Of a stretch of 64,000 nt of DNA, positions 35,168 through 46,708 are shown piece by piece. A program made the position numbers and the translations under genes. How positions within the stretch are numbered: the first letter of the stretch is position 1; the number at the start of each line of letters is the position of its first letter. The DNA lies in assembly GCF_003265705.1 (NCBI RefSeq), contig NW_020312785.1:19558968-19622967 (forward strand), written 5' to 3'. The stretch is from Callorhinus ursinus. Its lineage: Eukaryota; Chordata; Mammalia; Carnivora; Otariidae. The notes under the pieces were generated by a model. That model did no database searches and was not told where the DNA came from. It saw only the letters and a list, made by a program, of their open reading frames with translations.

Positions 35168-35800
35168 GCAGTGTATTCATTTTCTACTGCTGCATAACAA
35201 ATTGCCACAAACATAGCATCCTGCAACATTAATTTATTATCTCCCTGTTCCCGAGGGTCGGAATCTGGCATGTTTTAGTTGGGTTCCCTGCTCAGCGTCT
35301 CACATGGGTGAAATTAAGGTCTTGGCTGGCTGCACCCTTATCCGGGAGCTCACCTAGGGAAATTGACTTCCAAGCTTCCTCTGGTTGTTGGCAGGATTCA
35401 TCTTCTTGCAGCTGTATAACTCAGGTCCCCATTTTCTGGCAAGCTGTTGGCCGGGGATTACTCTCCGCTCCTAGAAGATGCTTTCCACAGGCCAGAGGGC
35501 TCCTTTCAGAGGCCTTCCCACAACATGGCAACTTCCTGCTTGAAGGCCAGGCTGAAGGGTTCACTCGATTAGGTCAGGCCCACCCAGGATAATTTCCCTT
35601 TTAATCAACCCAAAGCCAACTGATTAAGAACCTTAATTATATCTGTAAAATCCTTTCACCTTTGTCATATGATGTAACCTCATCATAAGATTGATATCTC
35701 CTCATAATCACAATCGGTCTGTACTTCAGGAAGAGGAAATACACAAAACATATAAAGCAGGGACTGGGATTTGGGGGAACCATCTGAGAGCAACACCACC
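35168..35800 (-). mobile_element. MaLR/MLT1-type solo LTR, antisense
   Basis: 'CATTTTCTACTGCTGCATAAC', 'AATTGCCACAAACATAGC', 'TTGGCTGGCTGCACCC', 'CTTCTTGCAGCTGTATAACTCAGGTCCCCATTTTCTGGC', 'TGTTGGCCGGGGATTACTCTC' and 'CCACAACATGGCAACTTCCTGC' follow the reversed MLT1-class LTR. No retroviral genes adjoin it. Confidence 0.78.
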
Positions 35801-36666
35801 CACAGGCACCCTAGGATTTAGAGCCTCTGTCTTAGTCCATATACCCTGACCTACTTTCCATTTCACCTCACAGTCTATTTTTGATTTTTACAAACTCAAG
35901 GCCATTATTTTATTTATGATTTCACTGTACTACGAATCCTTGGCCTTGAGTTCTTGGATCACCACTTAGTGATCTCTCAAGGCCAGTTAGCCGTTGTTGC
36001 TTTAGTTGAAGACATTACTTTCCCTTTTATTTTGATTTCCACCCTAGAATAACCTCAAGTTAAGAGATTTACCTGGAATCAGGATGCTCCCTGATTACTG
36101 AACACTTACCTGATGACTATCTCTAATATATGCAGAGTCTGTGATCCCATGCAAGAAGAGGAGGAAAGAAGTGGAAATCATCCAGGATTAGATGTATGTC
36201 TATAAATTTCCACAGATATGTTTGGTGGGTAGCCAGAGCCTGTTAGATTGAGAAGAAAAGGAAGAAAGAAGGATCTCATCTACCTAATCAGGCTTACAAC
36301 TCCAGATTGCTAGAGTCCCTTGAAGCTGCCTGGTGAGACAGGGAAGGTGAGCCTTATTGGTTGAGTGGCCCCAGGTGCTATGTGAGACCAGAAAAATGCA
36401 TTTTTCTAGAACTCTGATTTTAACTTAGATTGCATTTCTCCATGGAAACAAGGTTTTAGGCAATATTTTGCTGATGAGGTCAGTCTACAAACCCTTTAAT
36501 AAAGAAAACAGATAAGAAAATGTCCTAAGTGCAGAATCTTTCCAAATGACTGCTTGTCTGTATTACACACCTACCATTTCTTCTCTTCGGAGACTCGACT
36601 TAGGTACTCAACCAAACTGAGCAGGGCTGTACTGTTTTGGAGTGTGGAATAGCATTATCCTACTTT
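35801..36666. other. Unique sequence, nothing recognised
   Basis: No repeat family or coding signal seen. Confidence 0.4.
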
Positions 36667-36902
36667 CTAAAATTGTTTTCTTTTTTTAAAAAATTTTTTA
36701 AAGATTTTATTTATTTGAGAGAGAGAGAATGAGAGAGACAGAGAGCACATGAGAGGGGGGAGGGTCAGAGGGAGAAGCAGACTCCCCGCCGAGCAGGGAG
36801 CCAGATGTGGGACTCGATCCTGGGACTCCAGGATCATGACCTGAGCTGAAGGCAGTCGCTTAATCAACTGAGCCACCCAGGCGCCCCTAAAATTGTTTTC
36901 TT
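36667..36902 (-). mobile_element. Young Can-SINE, antisense, perfect 16-bp target-site duplication
   Basis: CTAAAATTGTTTTCTT is repeated exactly at 36667-36682 and 36887-36902. The tail has an added TTTAAAAAATTTTTTAAA; the reversed head ends GCCACCCAGGCGCCCC. Confidence 0.95.
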
Positions 36903-37595
36903 GAGTAAGGGTTAATGCCTGTGCTACTGTAAAAATCAGTTTGGCTGTTCCTCAGATGACTCAGCAATTCTACTCTTAGGCACATACCACTGAAAACAGG
37001 TGCTCACACAAAAACTTGTACACAAATGTTTATAGCCGCATTATTCACAATAGCCGAAAGGTAGAAACAACCCAAATGTCCACCAACTGATGAACTGGAC
37101 ACACAAAATATGTTATATTCATACATATTATTATAGGTTATATTTATACATATTATTCTGTCTTAAAAGGGAATGAATGAAATTCTGATATAAGCTGCAA
37201 CATAGATCAGCCTTGAGAATATTGTATTTTTTGTAATTTCATAAGTGAAAGAAGCCAGAAACAGGACTGCTACAAGATTCCATTTATATGAAATATCCAG
37301 CATAGGCAAATCTATAAAAATAGAAAATAGATTAGTGAAATCAAAACCAGAAAATAGTTGCTTAGGATTAAGGGAATGGGGGTTTGGGGGGGTGATGGCT
37401 AAGTGGTATGGAATTTCCCTTTGTGGTGATAAAAATGTTCTAAAATTGCTACAGTGATGGTTTCACACATCTGTGAATAGGCTAAAACCCATTGCATTGC
37501 CCACTTGAAATGGTTGAATTATACAATGTGTGAATTATACCCCAGTAAAGTTGTTCGTAAAGAGTTAACAACTCTTAATAAATAAAAAGGAAATC
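36903..37595 (+). mobile_element. L1M (L1MA/L1MB-age) 3' end, sense
   Basis: 'TCAGCAATTCTACTCTTAGGC', 'ATAGCCGCATTATTCACAATAGCCG', 'AACAACCCAAATGTCCACCAAC', 'GGGAATGAATGAAATTCTGAT', 'AAAATGTTCTAAAATTGC' and 'ACTTGAAATGGTTGAATTATAC' run in LINE-1 order from the ORF2 C-terminus through the 3'UTR. The SINE at 36667-36902 sits at its left edge. Confidence 0.82.
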
Positions 37596-37599
37596 ACGT

Positions 37600-38345
37600 T
37601 GGGTAAACAGAGGTAAACCATTAAACTTCAGACACTTTTCTCAAAGCCTAAGTAAGAAATGCAGCCTCCTTTCTGGCAGAATGACGTTCTCCTGGCCAAA
37701 TCTTTTTCATTCACCCCCAGCATGCATTTTTCTTTAGCTTTTGATCCAAAGAGCTTCGGGGAATCTGTGTTGTCTCTTCAATTAAGAGAACTCTTTGGGA
37801 AGTGCCCATGTGGGCTCCGATTTTGGACTCTAGAAAGAACGGTATCTCATGTTTGTTGTTTGAGGTTATTTACTTGCCTCTCTTATTTGAAAGTAGCTTT
37901 GTGCGGTGGGTTCAGGAGAGGGTGAAGGTGGACATTCACATTCCACTTCTGGGGGAGCATGAGTGGCTTTACAGATGCAGTGTTGGTTCAACACAATGCT
38001 ACAAGGTCACACATCAGGGGTTTTTTGGCCATAAGAGAAAGAGCAGTGGTGTTCTGGAGTTTTCATGGAGCTAAACTGGACCAGATGCTGTGGGGGAGAA
38101 AGGGAAGAAAAGGAAGCCAATAGTAATGGGCATTTAAGAAGGGAGGCACGTCAAGTGTGTTCTCATGAATGAAGGGTCTTCCATAGTACATACTCCCTGC
38201 ACACCTGCTTAGTGAATTAGAGGATATCGTTTCCATTTTACAGATGAACAAGTAAGGCCTGGTGGGGTTGTAATTTAATCACAGATCTTTTTGATACCCT
38301 GCGGTCTTGTTCTCCTCCCTCTTCTCTGTTCACTCTACGTTAGTG
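37600..38345. other. Unique sequence with a MIR trace
   Basis: 38210-38290 ('CATTTTACAGATGAACAAGTAAGGCC') resembles a reversed MIR. Nothing else recognised. Confidence 0.4.
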
Positions 38346-38351
38346 ATGCTA

Positions 38352-38535
38352 ACAAGGGCAATTTGGGGTAATGTCTGGAGACACTTCCGGTTGTGACAAC
38401 TGGGTGGGAGAATTCTAGGGGTGTCTAGTTGGGTAGAGCCCATGCAGGAAGCTAAAGTTCCTGCAGTGGACAGCACAGCCTTCCACAATGAATTCACTGT
38501 CCCCAAATCTCAATAGCGCAGAGGGTGAGGAACTC
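38352..38535 (+). mobile_element. MER5-type (hAT-Charlie) DNA transposon
   Basis: 'GGTAATGTCTGGAGACACTTCCGGTTGTGACAACTGGG', 'TAGGGGTGTCTAGTTGGGTAGAG', 'CAGTGGACAGCACAGCC' and 'CTCAATAGCGCAGAGGGTGAGGAAC' follow the MER5 order. It is truncated at its left end relative to the copy at 26848. Confidence 0.8.
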
Positions 38536-38859
38536 TATACACCACTTAGTATTTCGCCAGCTCCCATCCATGAAGCGAGAATCTCTAGATGATTCCAATT
38601 CCCACATTTATATCCCTAGTCCAGATGTGTCTCAAGAGCTTTGGACTTATGTATGCAACCGCTCCCTAGAAGTATCTCCTCATAAATTCCCCGCACTCAA
38701 AATATTTAGTGATCACATAGTCTGTCAGTGTTTGGATTTGCAGTGAGGGCATATCTATCACAATTGTGACTTACCCTTTACTTCCTTAAATCAGGATATA
38801 AATAAAGTCTACTCATTGCAATTGATAGATATGTCCCAGAATACTTTTCCAATCTACAG

Positions 38860-39245
38860 TCTTTTGTCCATTTCTTTTTAAATGTAGGTCAATTTGGTTG
38901 TTTGTAACTTGTGTTGTTTTAAATTTCCTATACATTAGTAATTGTTCTGGAGCTTTGATTAGATTCAAGTTCAACTTTTTTTTTTTTTTTTTTTTTAGCA
39001 GAATGAATTCACAGGTGGTTTTCTGTTCTATCAGGAAGCATTTAAAATCTAGTTGCTTTTCTTTTGTGGCTTTAGCAGCTATTGCTGATCAATGCCTACC
39101 TCCGTTGCCTCAAATGGTGATGCACTAATTAAATCATTCATTCCTCATTTGTTAGCTGGACTATTTCTATAAAGAGAAACTTTCCCTCATCTAGTATTGG
39201 TTATTCCTTGGTACAGTTCATATAGGAAAGGCAAAGAAAACGTTT
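38860..39245 (-). mobile_element. Probable old LINE-1 3'UTR fragment, antisense
   Basis: 'AATTGTTCTGGAGCTTTGATTAGATTCAAG', a T run at 38977-38996, 'AATTCACAGGTGGTTTTCTGTTC', 'TATCAGGAAGCATTTAAAATC' and 'TGGTGATGCACTAATTAAATCATTC' resemble a decayed L1M 3'UTR read backwards. Assignment tentative. Confidence 0.4.
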
Positions 39246-39249
39246 GATT

Positions 39250-39685
39250 CTTTATTAGCAGTTTTAAAAATAACTCACTGATACTCTTGACTGGTAACCA
39301 GTTAGTTTTATTACAATATCATTATAGGCTTACAGGCTGAAACTTATTTACAATAAGTTTCTATTATAGTTACTATTGTTATTGACACTTAAGTTGCCCC
39401 CTTTTTGGGAAGTGAGAGCCTTTGGAACTTGGCTCCTTATTTGCTCCAGGTGCTGGGGATTCGTGCGCTTGACTGTAATTCCTTTGTCTATCTGATCCTG
39501 TTTGATTTGTTTTTTGCAGATCCTTCATATTTCTGTTTTATAGATGGAATTTCTTATTGTTTCCCAAGGCTGTTACTTATTTGGTCTTTAAAACAGTATT
39601 CTTTTGCCCATGGGGGAAAAGAGGTATCTAAGGTAAAAAGTCAGAAACTGAAGGAGTCTGCTGTCTTGATCTAATTTCTCTCTTT
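39250..39685. other. Unique sequence, nothing recognised
   Basis: No repeat family or coding signal seen. Confidence 0.35.
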
Positions 39686-39688
39686 TTT

Positions 39689-39911
39689 AAAAATTTCAGC
39701 TTGGGGCGCCTGTGTGGCTCAGTTGGTTAAGCAACTGCCTTCGGCTCAGGTCATGATCCTGGAGTCCCGGGATCGAGTCCCGCGTCAGGCTCCCTGCTCA
39801 GCGGGGAGTCTGCTTCTCCCTCTGACCCTCCCCCCTCTCATGTGCTCTCTCTCTCTCATTCTCTCTCTCAAATAAATAAATAAAAAAATATTTTAAAAAA
39901 ATTTCAGCTTG
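39689..39911 (+). mobile_element. Young Can-SINE, perfect 15-bp target-site duplication
   Basis: AAAAATTTCAGCTTG is repeated at 39689-39703 and 39897-39911. The head GGGGCGCCTGTGTGGCTCAG has a good B-box (GGGATCGAGTCCC), and the element ends AAATAAATAAATAAAAAAAT. It interrupts an antisense L1M 3'UTR. Confidence 0.95.
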
Positions 39912-40137
39912 ATTAAGGTATCGTTGACAAATAAAACATAAGATATTTACAGTGTACATCATGGTAATTTGATATACATGAACGTTATGAAAGGATTTCT
40001 CTCACTCAGTTACTTAACACATCCAACACGTACCATATTTATCTTTTTTGTGTGTGTGTGTGAGAACTCTTAAGTTCTACTTTCTTAGCAGATTTCAGTT
40101 GTATAAGACTGTGTTATCAGTTACAGCTACCATGTCT
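39912..40137 (-). mobile_element. L1M 3'UTR, antisense
   Basis: 'TTGATTAAGGTATCGTTGAC', 'AGATATTTACAGTGTACATC', 'TTTGATATACATGAACG', 'TTAACACATCCAACACGTACC', a TG run and 'TCTTAGCAGATTTCAGTTG' match a reversed L1MB-age 3'UTR. Part of its left end lies before the SINE. Confidence 0.7.
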
Positions 40138-40164
40138 TGATCTAATTTCTGAGAGATCTTTCTA

Positions 40165-40545
40165 AAATATAAATCAGATTATGCCATGATCGAAACTTGT
40201 AATGGCCCACGCCTGCCTTCAAACCACGTGAAGACTCTTAAAGTGTCCCTTTAGCCTGTGAATACTGCTTACATTGCTTCTCATCTGGCTCCCTGCCCTT
40301 GCTAAACTTCGGCCCTGTGGAATCTCTGGTAGTTCCCCTAAAATACCACTGTGTGTCCAGCTTTTTGTTTTTTGCTTATTATGTTCTTTCTGCCTGAGCA
40401 CTTAGAGTACACACCCCACGTGCTCGTCTTTGTCTCCTTGACTTCTACTCCTCTGTGGGTCCTGCCTTAGATGTTATTTCTACCATGAGGTCTTCTCTGA
40501 ACAGAATGTCTATGGCTCCTGGTTTCCCAGGACAGTTCTGGAGTA
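40165..40545 (+). repeat. L2 LINE remnant, sense
   Basis: 'GTAATGGCCCACGCCTGCC', 'GCTTCTCATCTGGCTCCCTGCCC', 'TATTATGTTCTTTCTGCCTGAGCAC', 'TCTCCTTGACTTCTACTCC' and 'ATGAGGTCTTCTCTGA' are in L2 ORF2-to-3' order. Strongly decayed. Confidence 0.62.
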
Positions 40546-40762
40546 ATCCTGATGAAGATCAATCAGTGTCTGTTTATCTTTAGGGCACACTTCCATGTTC
40601 ACAAGTGTCCCATTTTGGGTGATACATTATATAATCATCCTATCTCTGAACCCACAATCCCAGAACTGTGTTATATACCCATCATGTGGCTTTCCTTGGC
40701 ATTCTAGAATTCCACCTAGCATTTTTCACATGGAATAACAATTTCCGGTGTAATTATTTCTT

Positions 40763-41144
40763 TGTTATGGACTGAATTGTGTTCCCCACAAATTCATCTT
40801 TTGAAGCCCTAGCCCCCAGTGTGACTGTATTTGGAACTAGGGCCTTTCAAGAGGTAATTAAGCTTAATGAGGTCATAACAGTGAGGGCCTAATCCAATAG
40901 GACTGGTGTCCTGTAAGAGGAGGAAGATACACCAGAGATGCACATGCACAAGGGAAAGGCCAGATGAAGACAGAGCAAGAAGACAACCATCTACAAGCCA
41001 AGGAGAAAGACCTCAGGAGAAACTAAGCCTGCTGACACCTTGATCTTGGACTCCTAGCCTCCAGAACTGTAATAAAATAAATTTCTGTTGTTTAAGCTGC
41101 TTAGCCTGTGGTATTTTGTTATGGAAACCCTAGAAAACTAATAG
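40763..41144 (+). mobile_element. MaLR (MST/MLT1A-type) solo LTR, sense
   Basis: It starts TGTTATGGACTGAATTGTGT, continues 'TTGAAGCCCTAGCCCCCAGTGTGACTGTATTTGG', 'GGCCTTTCAAGAGGTAATTAAG', 'TTGATCTTGGACTCCTAGCCTCCAGAACTGT', and ends 'ATTTTGTTATGGAAACC ... AACTAATA'. The full LTR order is present; no internal region adjoins. Confidence 0.87.
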
Positions 41145-41217
41145 TCTTCTTTACTAGATAAACTTATTCATTTTTAAAATCCCCTATTACCAGTTGTAGT
41201 GGTATGTTCACAGTAAG

Positions 41218-41695
41218 CACTGTACCATCAGGGTTCAGAGAGGAACAGAACTATAGGAGTGATATAGAATAAGGACTTTATTATAGAGAGTTGACCTACG
41301 GAATTGTGGGAGCTAGTTAAATAGGCTATCAAGGTCTGTTGTCTTTATGTTGGAATTAGAAAGGCAGGCACCTGGGAAGAAAAGATGGAGGTGAAGCGGT
41401 AAAGAGCAAGGACACACTGGAACCCAAGAGTTTGAGGCTGGCACTCGTAAGAATGGACTCGAACCCGTGTCAGACTCCAATTTTGATGTTGTGGGTGACC
41501 TGTAATGGAAACTTGAGCCCTTTGTCACAGAACTATACATTCACCCGTCCCAGGAGTAGGGAAAGTGGAAAGGGATAGCTGATGGGAGCAGGAGGAGGGG
41601 CAGACTGGGATCTGCCCCATACCTTCAAGGTAAGCCAGTACCTGGACCGTGGGTGTGAGTTTCAGTAGTGCCTAGTAGAGAGAGAACCTGCACAG
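41218..41695. repeat. LTR-like repeat related to the 9.4 and 14.8 kb copies
   Basis: It starts GTACCATCAGGGTTCAGAGA GGAACAGAAC and includes 'GGACTTTATTATAGAGAGTTG' and 'GGAATTGTGGGAGCTAGTTAAA'. The opening resembles the TTCTCCAGAGAAACAGAA start of the repeats at 9388 and 14757, but the body differs, so it is a related family or subfamily. Confidence 0.45.
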
Positions 41696-41699
41696 ATCT

Positions 41700-42150
41700 T
41701 CCAAGTATTAAAAAAAAAAAAAAAGCTGCTGTTTTACTTCCATCTCTCAGGTATTGTCCAAATGTCACCTGTGGCTCACACTAACTTGAAATTTATATAC
41801 AGTGAGAAGAATTCTCGGAAATGCTGTTCCACCTCCACTAAGTTGACACAGTACGAATCGCTATGAGTGCTCAATATTGTTTGTTAAATAAATAAATGAT
41901 ACTGAAGCTTGTGACCTCCTCATAGTATCACCATCCTTCTCCTAGAATGGAGAAGACTCATAGAACCCATCTAGCATCTTGTTTGGGAACCTCATGTGTC
42001 AGTTTTCCCCTGTGGACTTTGAGGGTATTGAACATTTTATTATGAGGTGGATATTTTATGACTAAAATAATGGGGACAAAGCAAATGTATCAGATAAAAA
42101 TGCTTCCAAAAGAAGGTTGAATCATCAGGGTGGGCTATAGGATTGATTTG
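41700..42150. other. Unique sequence, nothing recognised
   Basis: A 16-bp A run at about 41710-41724. No repeat or coding signal otherwise. Confidence 0.35.
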
Positions 42151-42377
42151 GGTTTTATTTGCCTTTTTTTTTTTTAAAGATTTTATTTATTTAATTTGTC
42201 AGAGAGAGTGAGAAAGCAGGAACAGTGGGGAGGGGCAGAAGGAGAGGGAGAAGCAGACTCCCTGCTGAGCAGGGAGCCCGATGCAGGGCTCGATCCCAGG
42301 ACCCTGAGATCATGACCTGAGCTGAAGGCAGATGCCTAACCGACTGAGCCACCCAGGCATCCCTGGGATTAATTTGT
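42151..42377 (-). mobile_element. Can-SINE, antisense, diverged target-site duplication
   Basis: A T run at 42164, AAGATTTTATTTATTTAATTTGT, GA-rich body and reversed head GACTGAGCCACCCAGGCATCC ending about 42363. GGGTTTTATTTG just upstream and GGGATTAATTTG just downstream agree at 10 of 12 positions. Confidence 0.92.
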
Positions 42378-42379
42378 AA

Positions 42380-44830
42380 TGTAGCTAAAATATAAAATTT
42401 GGACAAAGACTATCATGTAGTGGCCTTTGTAACTTCATAGCCATCCTCTAACTAATGTAATCATAGGTTACCTGGTTTGGAACTAAGCCAGTTTGCTTCT
42501 TTGTTTCTGCCTGCCTTTTATTCATTCAACATGAACTGAAGAGGGAGAAATGGGAACTTCTGAAACATATACTGTGACATTGACATATTTTGCTTTCTAA
42601 ATTTCCCAGGGACCAGGAGTTTGCTGTGGAACAAAAAAAACCAAAAACCAAAAACCAAAAAAAAACAGCATTGCTGTTGATTGCTTATATGGAAGGACAA
42701 TATATGTTTCAACACATTAACTCACAAAGATGATTTATTGCCACAGCATCCAAACAATGCTCTGTAACCGATGACTGTAGTTTTTAGATAAGTGATAATT
42801 TGCATGAACAATGCTCAGTCTCTTTATCTGGGACACTTGAGGCAGCTCCGCTGTTACACAAAGGTCCCACAGACGTGGGAGGTTTTTCTTTTCTGTTTGC
42901 CACGGTCACTTCAGGAACCAGCAGATCAGAACTGTGGATCTGTCACTCATTCCTAAGATCTTCCCCTTGGCCACTGTGAAGGGGAGGTGTAGTTGCAGGA
43001 GACAGAAGTGCTTGCTCGGGCTAAACCAAGTGACCGTTCGAAGACTGAATGCCAAACATGGCAGCAACTTTGCCAAAATGTCTGCAGTGGAATAATTGGT
43101 TCAAATATTATTCAAAGATGAGCTGATTTTATTTATCCAATTAAATCTTAGGCATCATTTTTTTTAATGTGCATCATTGCAGGTTGCTGGCGTTCCTCTT
43201 TTAATTGGTTTTGACTCTGCAGAATGATTTTTTTAATCTCTCCAGCTGTTTCATCAGAATTGAAGGGAGAGAAAATGACCCCATCACCCTCTTCTCTCAT
43301 TCTAATGAACTAAAAACCACAAAACTGGAAATGAACATGGGTTTTCTTGACTATTTCTTTTAACACAAACATAGCAATGATAAACAACTCTTAGTCCTCA
43401 ATGACTTCCAGGATGTGGCCTTGGCAATTATATGAGGATGCTGTATGCGGACTTGGCAATTATATGAGAGGAATTCCCATATTCCCCCAAACAGTGCAGA
43501 TAGGAGAGACGTGAGCTGAAATGGGATTGAGGAAGCAATAACAAATCATAAATGATATCAGAAAGATCCTGATAGATCAGTGGCAAGGATCTAACAGGGC
43601 TCTATCGGTCTATAAAATTCCTTGATTACTGCCTGCATAACAAAGAAAGGGATCCCATTAGGGCATGCTTCTTTGTGTCTGTTCTCCTTTGCTCACTGAA
43701 AAATCGAGACTCACTCGAACCACTAGAGGGATCTCTCTTCTTGGGAAAGGAAAAAAATTAAAAAAAAAAAAAAATCCAAATTGTATACTAGACTGTTCAC
43801 TTGAAATGACACAGGGAAAAGCCAAGCAGGACCACAAATTAACTATTACGACTTTCAAAGATGTTTCCATGCCTGTAGAGGGGCCCTGCCTCTGGAAAGT
43901 CTGACCTTTCCAAGGTCCTGAGAGAATGTGGCCAATGTGGACTTGCTGCACAAACACACTTTGAACTACTTGAGTGGGCTTCATGGTAGCTTGAAGGGAG
44001 AAGGCTACAGGTCTCAGAAAGTTCAGTGACAGGCTGGATCATTAAGTCCAGGTGAATTTGTAACTCCTATTTTTTTTTTTTAAGAACTTTACATTTTGAC
44101 TTCAAACCCTAACATGTTTGAAAAAAAAAATGAGAGTGAGGTAGTAAACACACACACATACACCCCCCATCATTTAATTTCACAGTTTATGAAGCAGATA
44201 TTTGTATCATCATTTTATATACATGAAATCAGACTTGGGGGAAGTTAAGTCATTTCTTTAACCACTAAAGTGGAAAAGCCATGATTTTAACTCAGTTCAG
44301 GTACTTTCTTTTTTACTCAAGCTTCCTGTGGAAATAACCAGAATTTTGGAAGAATGTGACTGTTCTATTGCATGTATCTGATAGCTAAGAAATATAGAAG
44401 ATAGTCATATGATATAAGCTTTTGAAAAACACTCCTAAGGAAGTTCAGAGAAAACATTTAATAATTTTATATAGAGACCTTTAAAAGAGGAAATGGCTGG
44501 AGGAAGAAGAACCACAAAAGTGAAAATTTGAGAGAACACTCTCAAACTTGTAAGGGAAAAAGATGTCCCTAAAGGCATCGGGGTAGCGATATAGAAGGGT
44601 TTCCGGTAAGCTCAGATGTTACAGGATGTGTGAGAAAGATGGCAGGAGCTGTAATCACTAAGGGCCATATAGGCAAAGGAGTGAAGCAGATCTAAGGAGA
44701 GCATGTGAGGTAGTTGAACCTTTAATATAAGAAGCCCATGCATGTGAAACATGCAAAGGACAGTACCGTGTTCAGGCTATGTGGAGAGGAAGGATAATGA
44801 AGGGTGATTTGGTATGTGGGGCAGATTGTT
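42380..44830. other. Repeat-poor block with possible conserved noncoding DNA
   Basis: A reversed MIR trace lies at 44190-44310. Otherwise 42.4-44.8 kb lacks recognised repeats. 42880-43330 is the most distinctive part, with A/T-rich TAAT/ATTA motifs beside GC-balanced stretches and no indication of repeat origin. No exon recognised. Confidence 0.42.
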
Positions 44831-44857
44831 TAAGGATGACAGATGAAAGTTTATAGC

Positions 44858-46708
44858 AAGATGGCAGAGAAGTAGGAGACCTAAATTTCTTCTGGTCCCA
44901 GGAATTCAGCTAGATAGGGATCAAACCATTCTGAACACCTATGGACTCAACAGGAGATTGAAAAAAGCAAAGCAGCAACTCTCTGAACAAAAAAGCGAAC
45001 ACTTTCTGGAAGGTAGGACGTGCAGAGAAGTGAATCCGAGGTGATATTCAGGAAGATAGACGGGGGCGGGGGGGTAGTGGTGAGGGAGTCTCCATTGGCT
45101 GCTACTGGTAAGTGATAGAGCCACAGAGCACAAAATCGGAAATTTTAGAAATCTGCTCTGCTGAGGGATGTTGCTCCAGTGGCTAAGCGGGGGATTGAAC
45201 CCTCGCTGGGACAGTGTGGTCTCAGGACCCTCGGGGTCACAGAAAGATCGGGGGTGCCTGAGTGCGGTAGAGCTCCCAGGTATCGGAGTGGAGATGCTGG
45301 CTGCAGAGATGGAGCCGAGGAGCGGGCTCTCAGCTTGGGGTTTCCATAAACCATGATCCGTGGCACAGTCAGGCCCCTGCTCCTCCATCAGGGACCGAAC
45401 AAGCGGCAGATCCGGGGAGATTCCCCTTCCTCCCTGGGGAGGAGCAGCATGGGAGCGCACCACAGGGATCTGCTGGGTTTGGAGACTCCACAAGGGTCGT
45501 GAGCCAGAGATAGAAGCACTCGGTCACAGGCCAGGTGAGCACAGAGTGTGGCCAGAGACCGGGGAGAAGGGAGTGATTGACTGCTTTTCTCTGGGGATGT
45601 ATTGAGGAGTGGGGCCCTGAGTTCTCGCCTCCTCCAGGCTGGAGACTGGGAGACCACCATTTTCACTCTCGTCTTCTAAAGCTGTACGGAAAGCTTGCAG
45701 GGAACAAAAGCTCCCGAGAGCAAACCTGAGCAGATTACTTAGCCCGGTCCCCAGCAAGGACGGGGCAATTCCGCCTCCAGGAAAGACATTTGGGAACAGC
45801 TGCGACAGGCCCCTCCCCCAGATGATCAGCAAGGACAGCCGGCCAAGACCAAGTTTACTGATAAATGAGAACGGCAGAACTCTAGCCCTAGAGGAATACT
45901 GCACATAGAATTCATGGCTTTTCCCCCATGATTCTTTAGTCTTTCAAAGTTAATTTTTTTTCATTTTCTTTTTCTTTCTTTTTTTTTTTTGAATTTTTCT
46001 TTTTCCTTTTTTCAACCAACATCTTATCGATCCTTTTAAAAAAAATCTTTTTTATTTTTCATTTTTAGAATCATATTCTATCCCTTTTAGCAGTTAACCT
46101 TATTTTTGGTGTGTGTGTGTATATATATATTTCTCTCTTTAAAATTTTGGGATACAATTTCTTCTAAATATACCCTAAATCTCTAGTGTATGGCTTTGTT
46201 CTAGTCTCCTGCCTGATCACATTCTCTCCCTTTTTTTTTTTTTAAGTCCTCTTCTTTCTTTTTTCAACCAACTTCTTATCAATTCCTTTTATAAAATCTT
46301 TTATAATTTTCATCTTTACAGTCATATTCCATCCCTTCATCGTATTTACCCTTATTTATATATATATATAAGCTTTTCTTTCTTTAAAATTTTGGGAGGC
46401 ACTTTCTTCTAACAGACCAAAGTATTTTGGTCCAAAATACTAGTGTGTGGCACTGATCTATGCACCAGCCTGATCTAGTGTGTGGCACTGATCTATGCAC
46501 CAGCCTGATCATATTTGATCATATTCTGTTTTTTGTTTGTTTGTTTGTTTGTTTTTATCTTTTTTAATCTTTTTTCTTTTTTCTTCCTTTCCCTTTCTTT
46601 TCTCCCGGTTTCAGGTCTCTTCTGATTTGTTTAGTGTATATTTTTCTGGGGTCATTGTTACCCTGTTAGCATTTTGTTCTCTCATTCATCTATTCTCCTC
46701 TGGACAAA
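44858..46708 (+). promoter_or_regulatory. LINE-1 5'UTR / internal promoter region
   Basis: The first part (about 44858-45905) is GC-rich and the richest CpG stretch of the window, the expected place of the LINE-1 internal RNA polymerase II promoter. From 45950 it turns T/C-rich and contains an imperfect tandem duplication (about 254-bp spacing) and a perfect 35-bp duplication. Promoter activity is inferred from the family. On the minus strand it has two long frames (44939-45493 and 45524-45904), which I treat as a by-product of CG-rich composition. Confidence 0.65.
45955..46509. repeat. Imperfect tandem duplication in the LINE-1 5'UTR
   Basis: 'TTTTTTCAACCAACATCTTATC' near 46007 and 'TTTTTTCAACCAACTTCTTATC' near 46261 begin two units. 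Both continue through 'TCATATTC(T/C)ATCCC', 'CTTTAAAATTTTGGGA' and 'TTTCTTCTAA' to 'TCTAGTGTATGG' or 'ACTAGTGTGTGG' and 'GCCTGATC'. Unit spacing is about 254 bp. The second ends with a perfect 35-bp tandem copy (46440-46474 and 46475-46509). Confidence 0.8.

Noticed and set aside
43425..43475. Imperfect direct repeat CTTGGCAATTATATGAG
   Set aside because: Short, imperfect and isolated; probably a local slip with no wider structure.
44939..45493. 184-codon minus-strand open frame as a cellular gene
   Set aside because: It lies wholly in the GC-rich LINE-1 5'UTR, has no recognisable domain, and composition alone can keep the frame open. Kept only as a low-interest observation.
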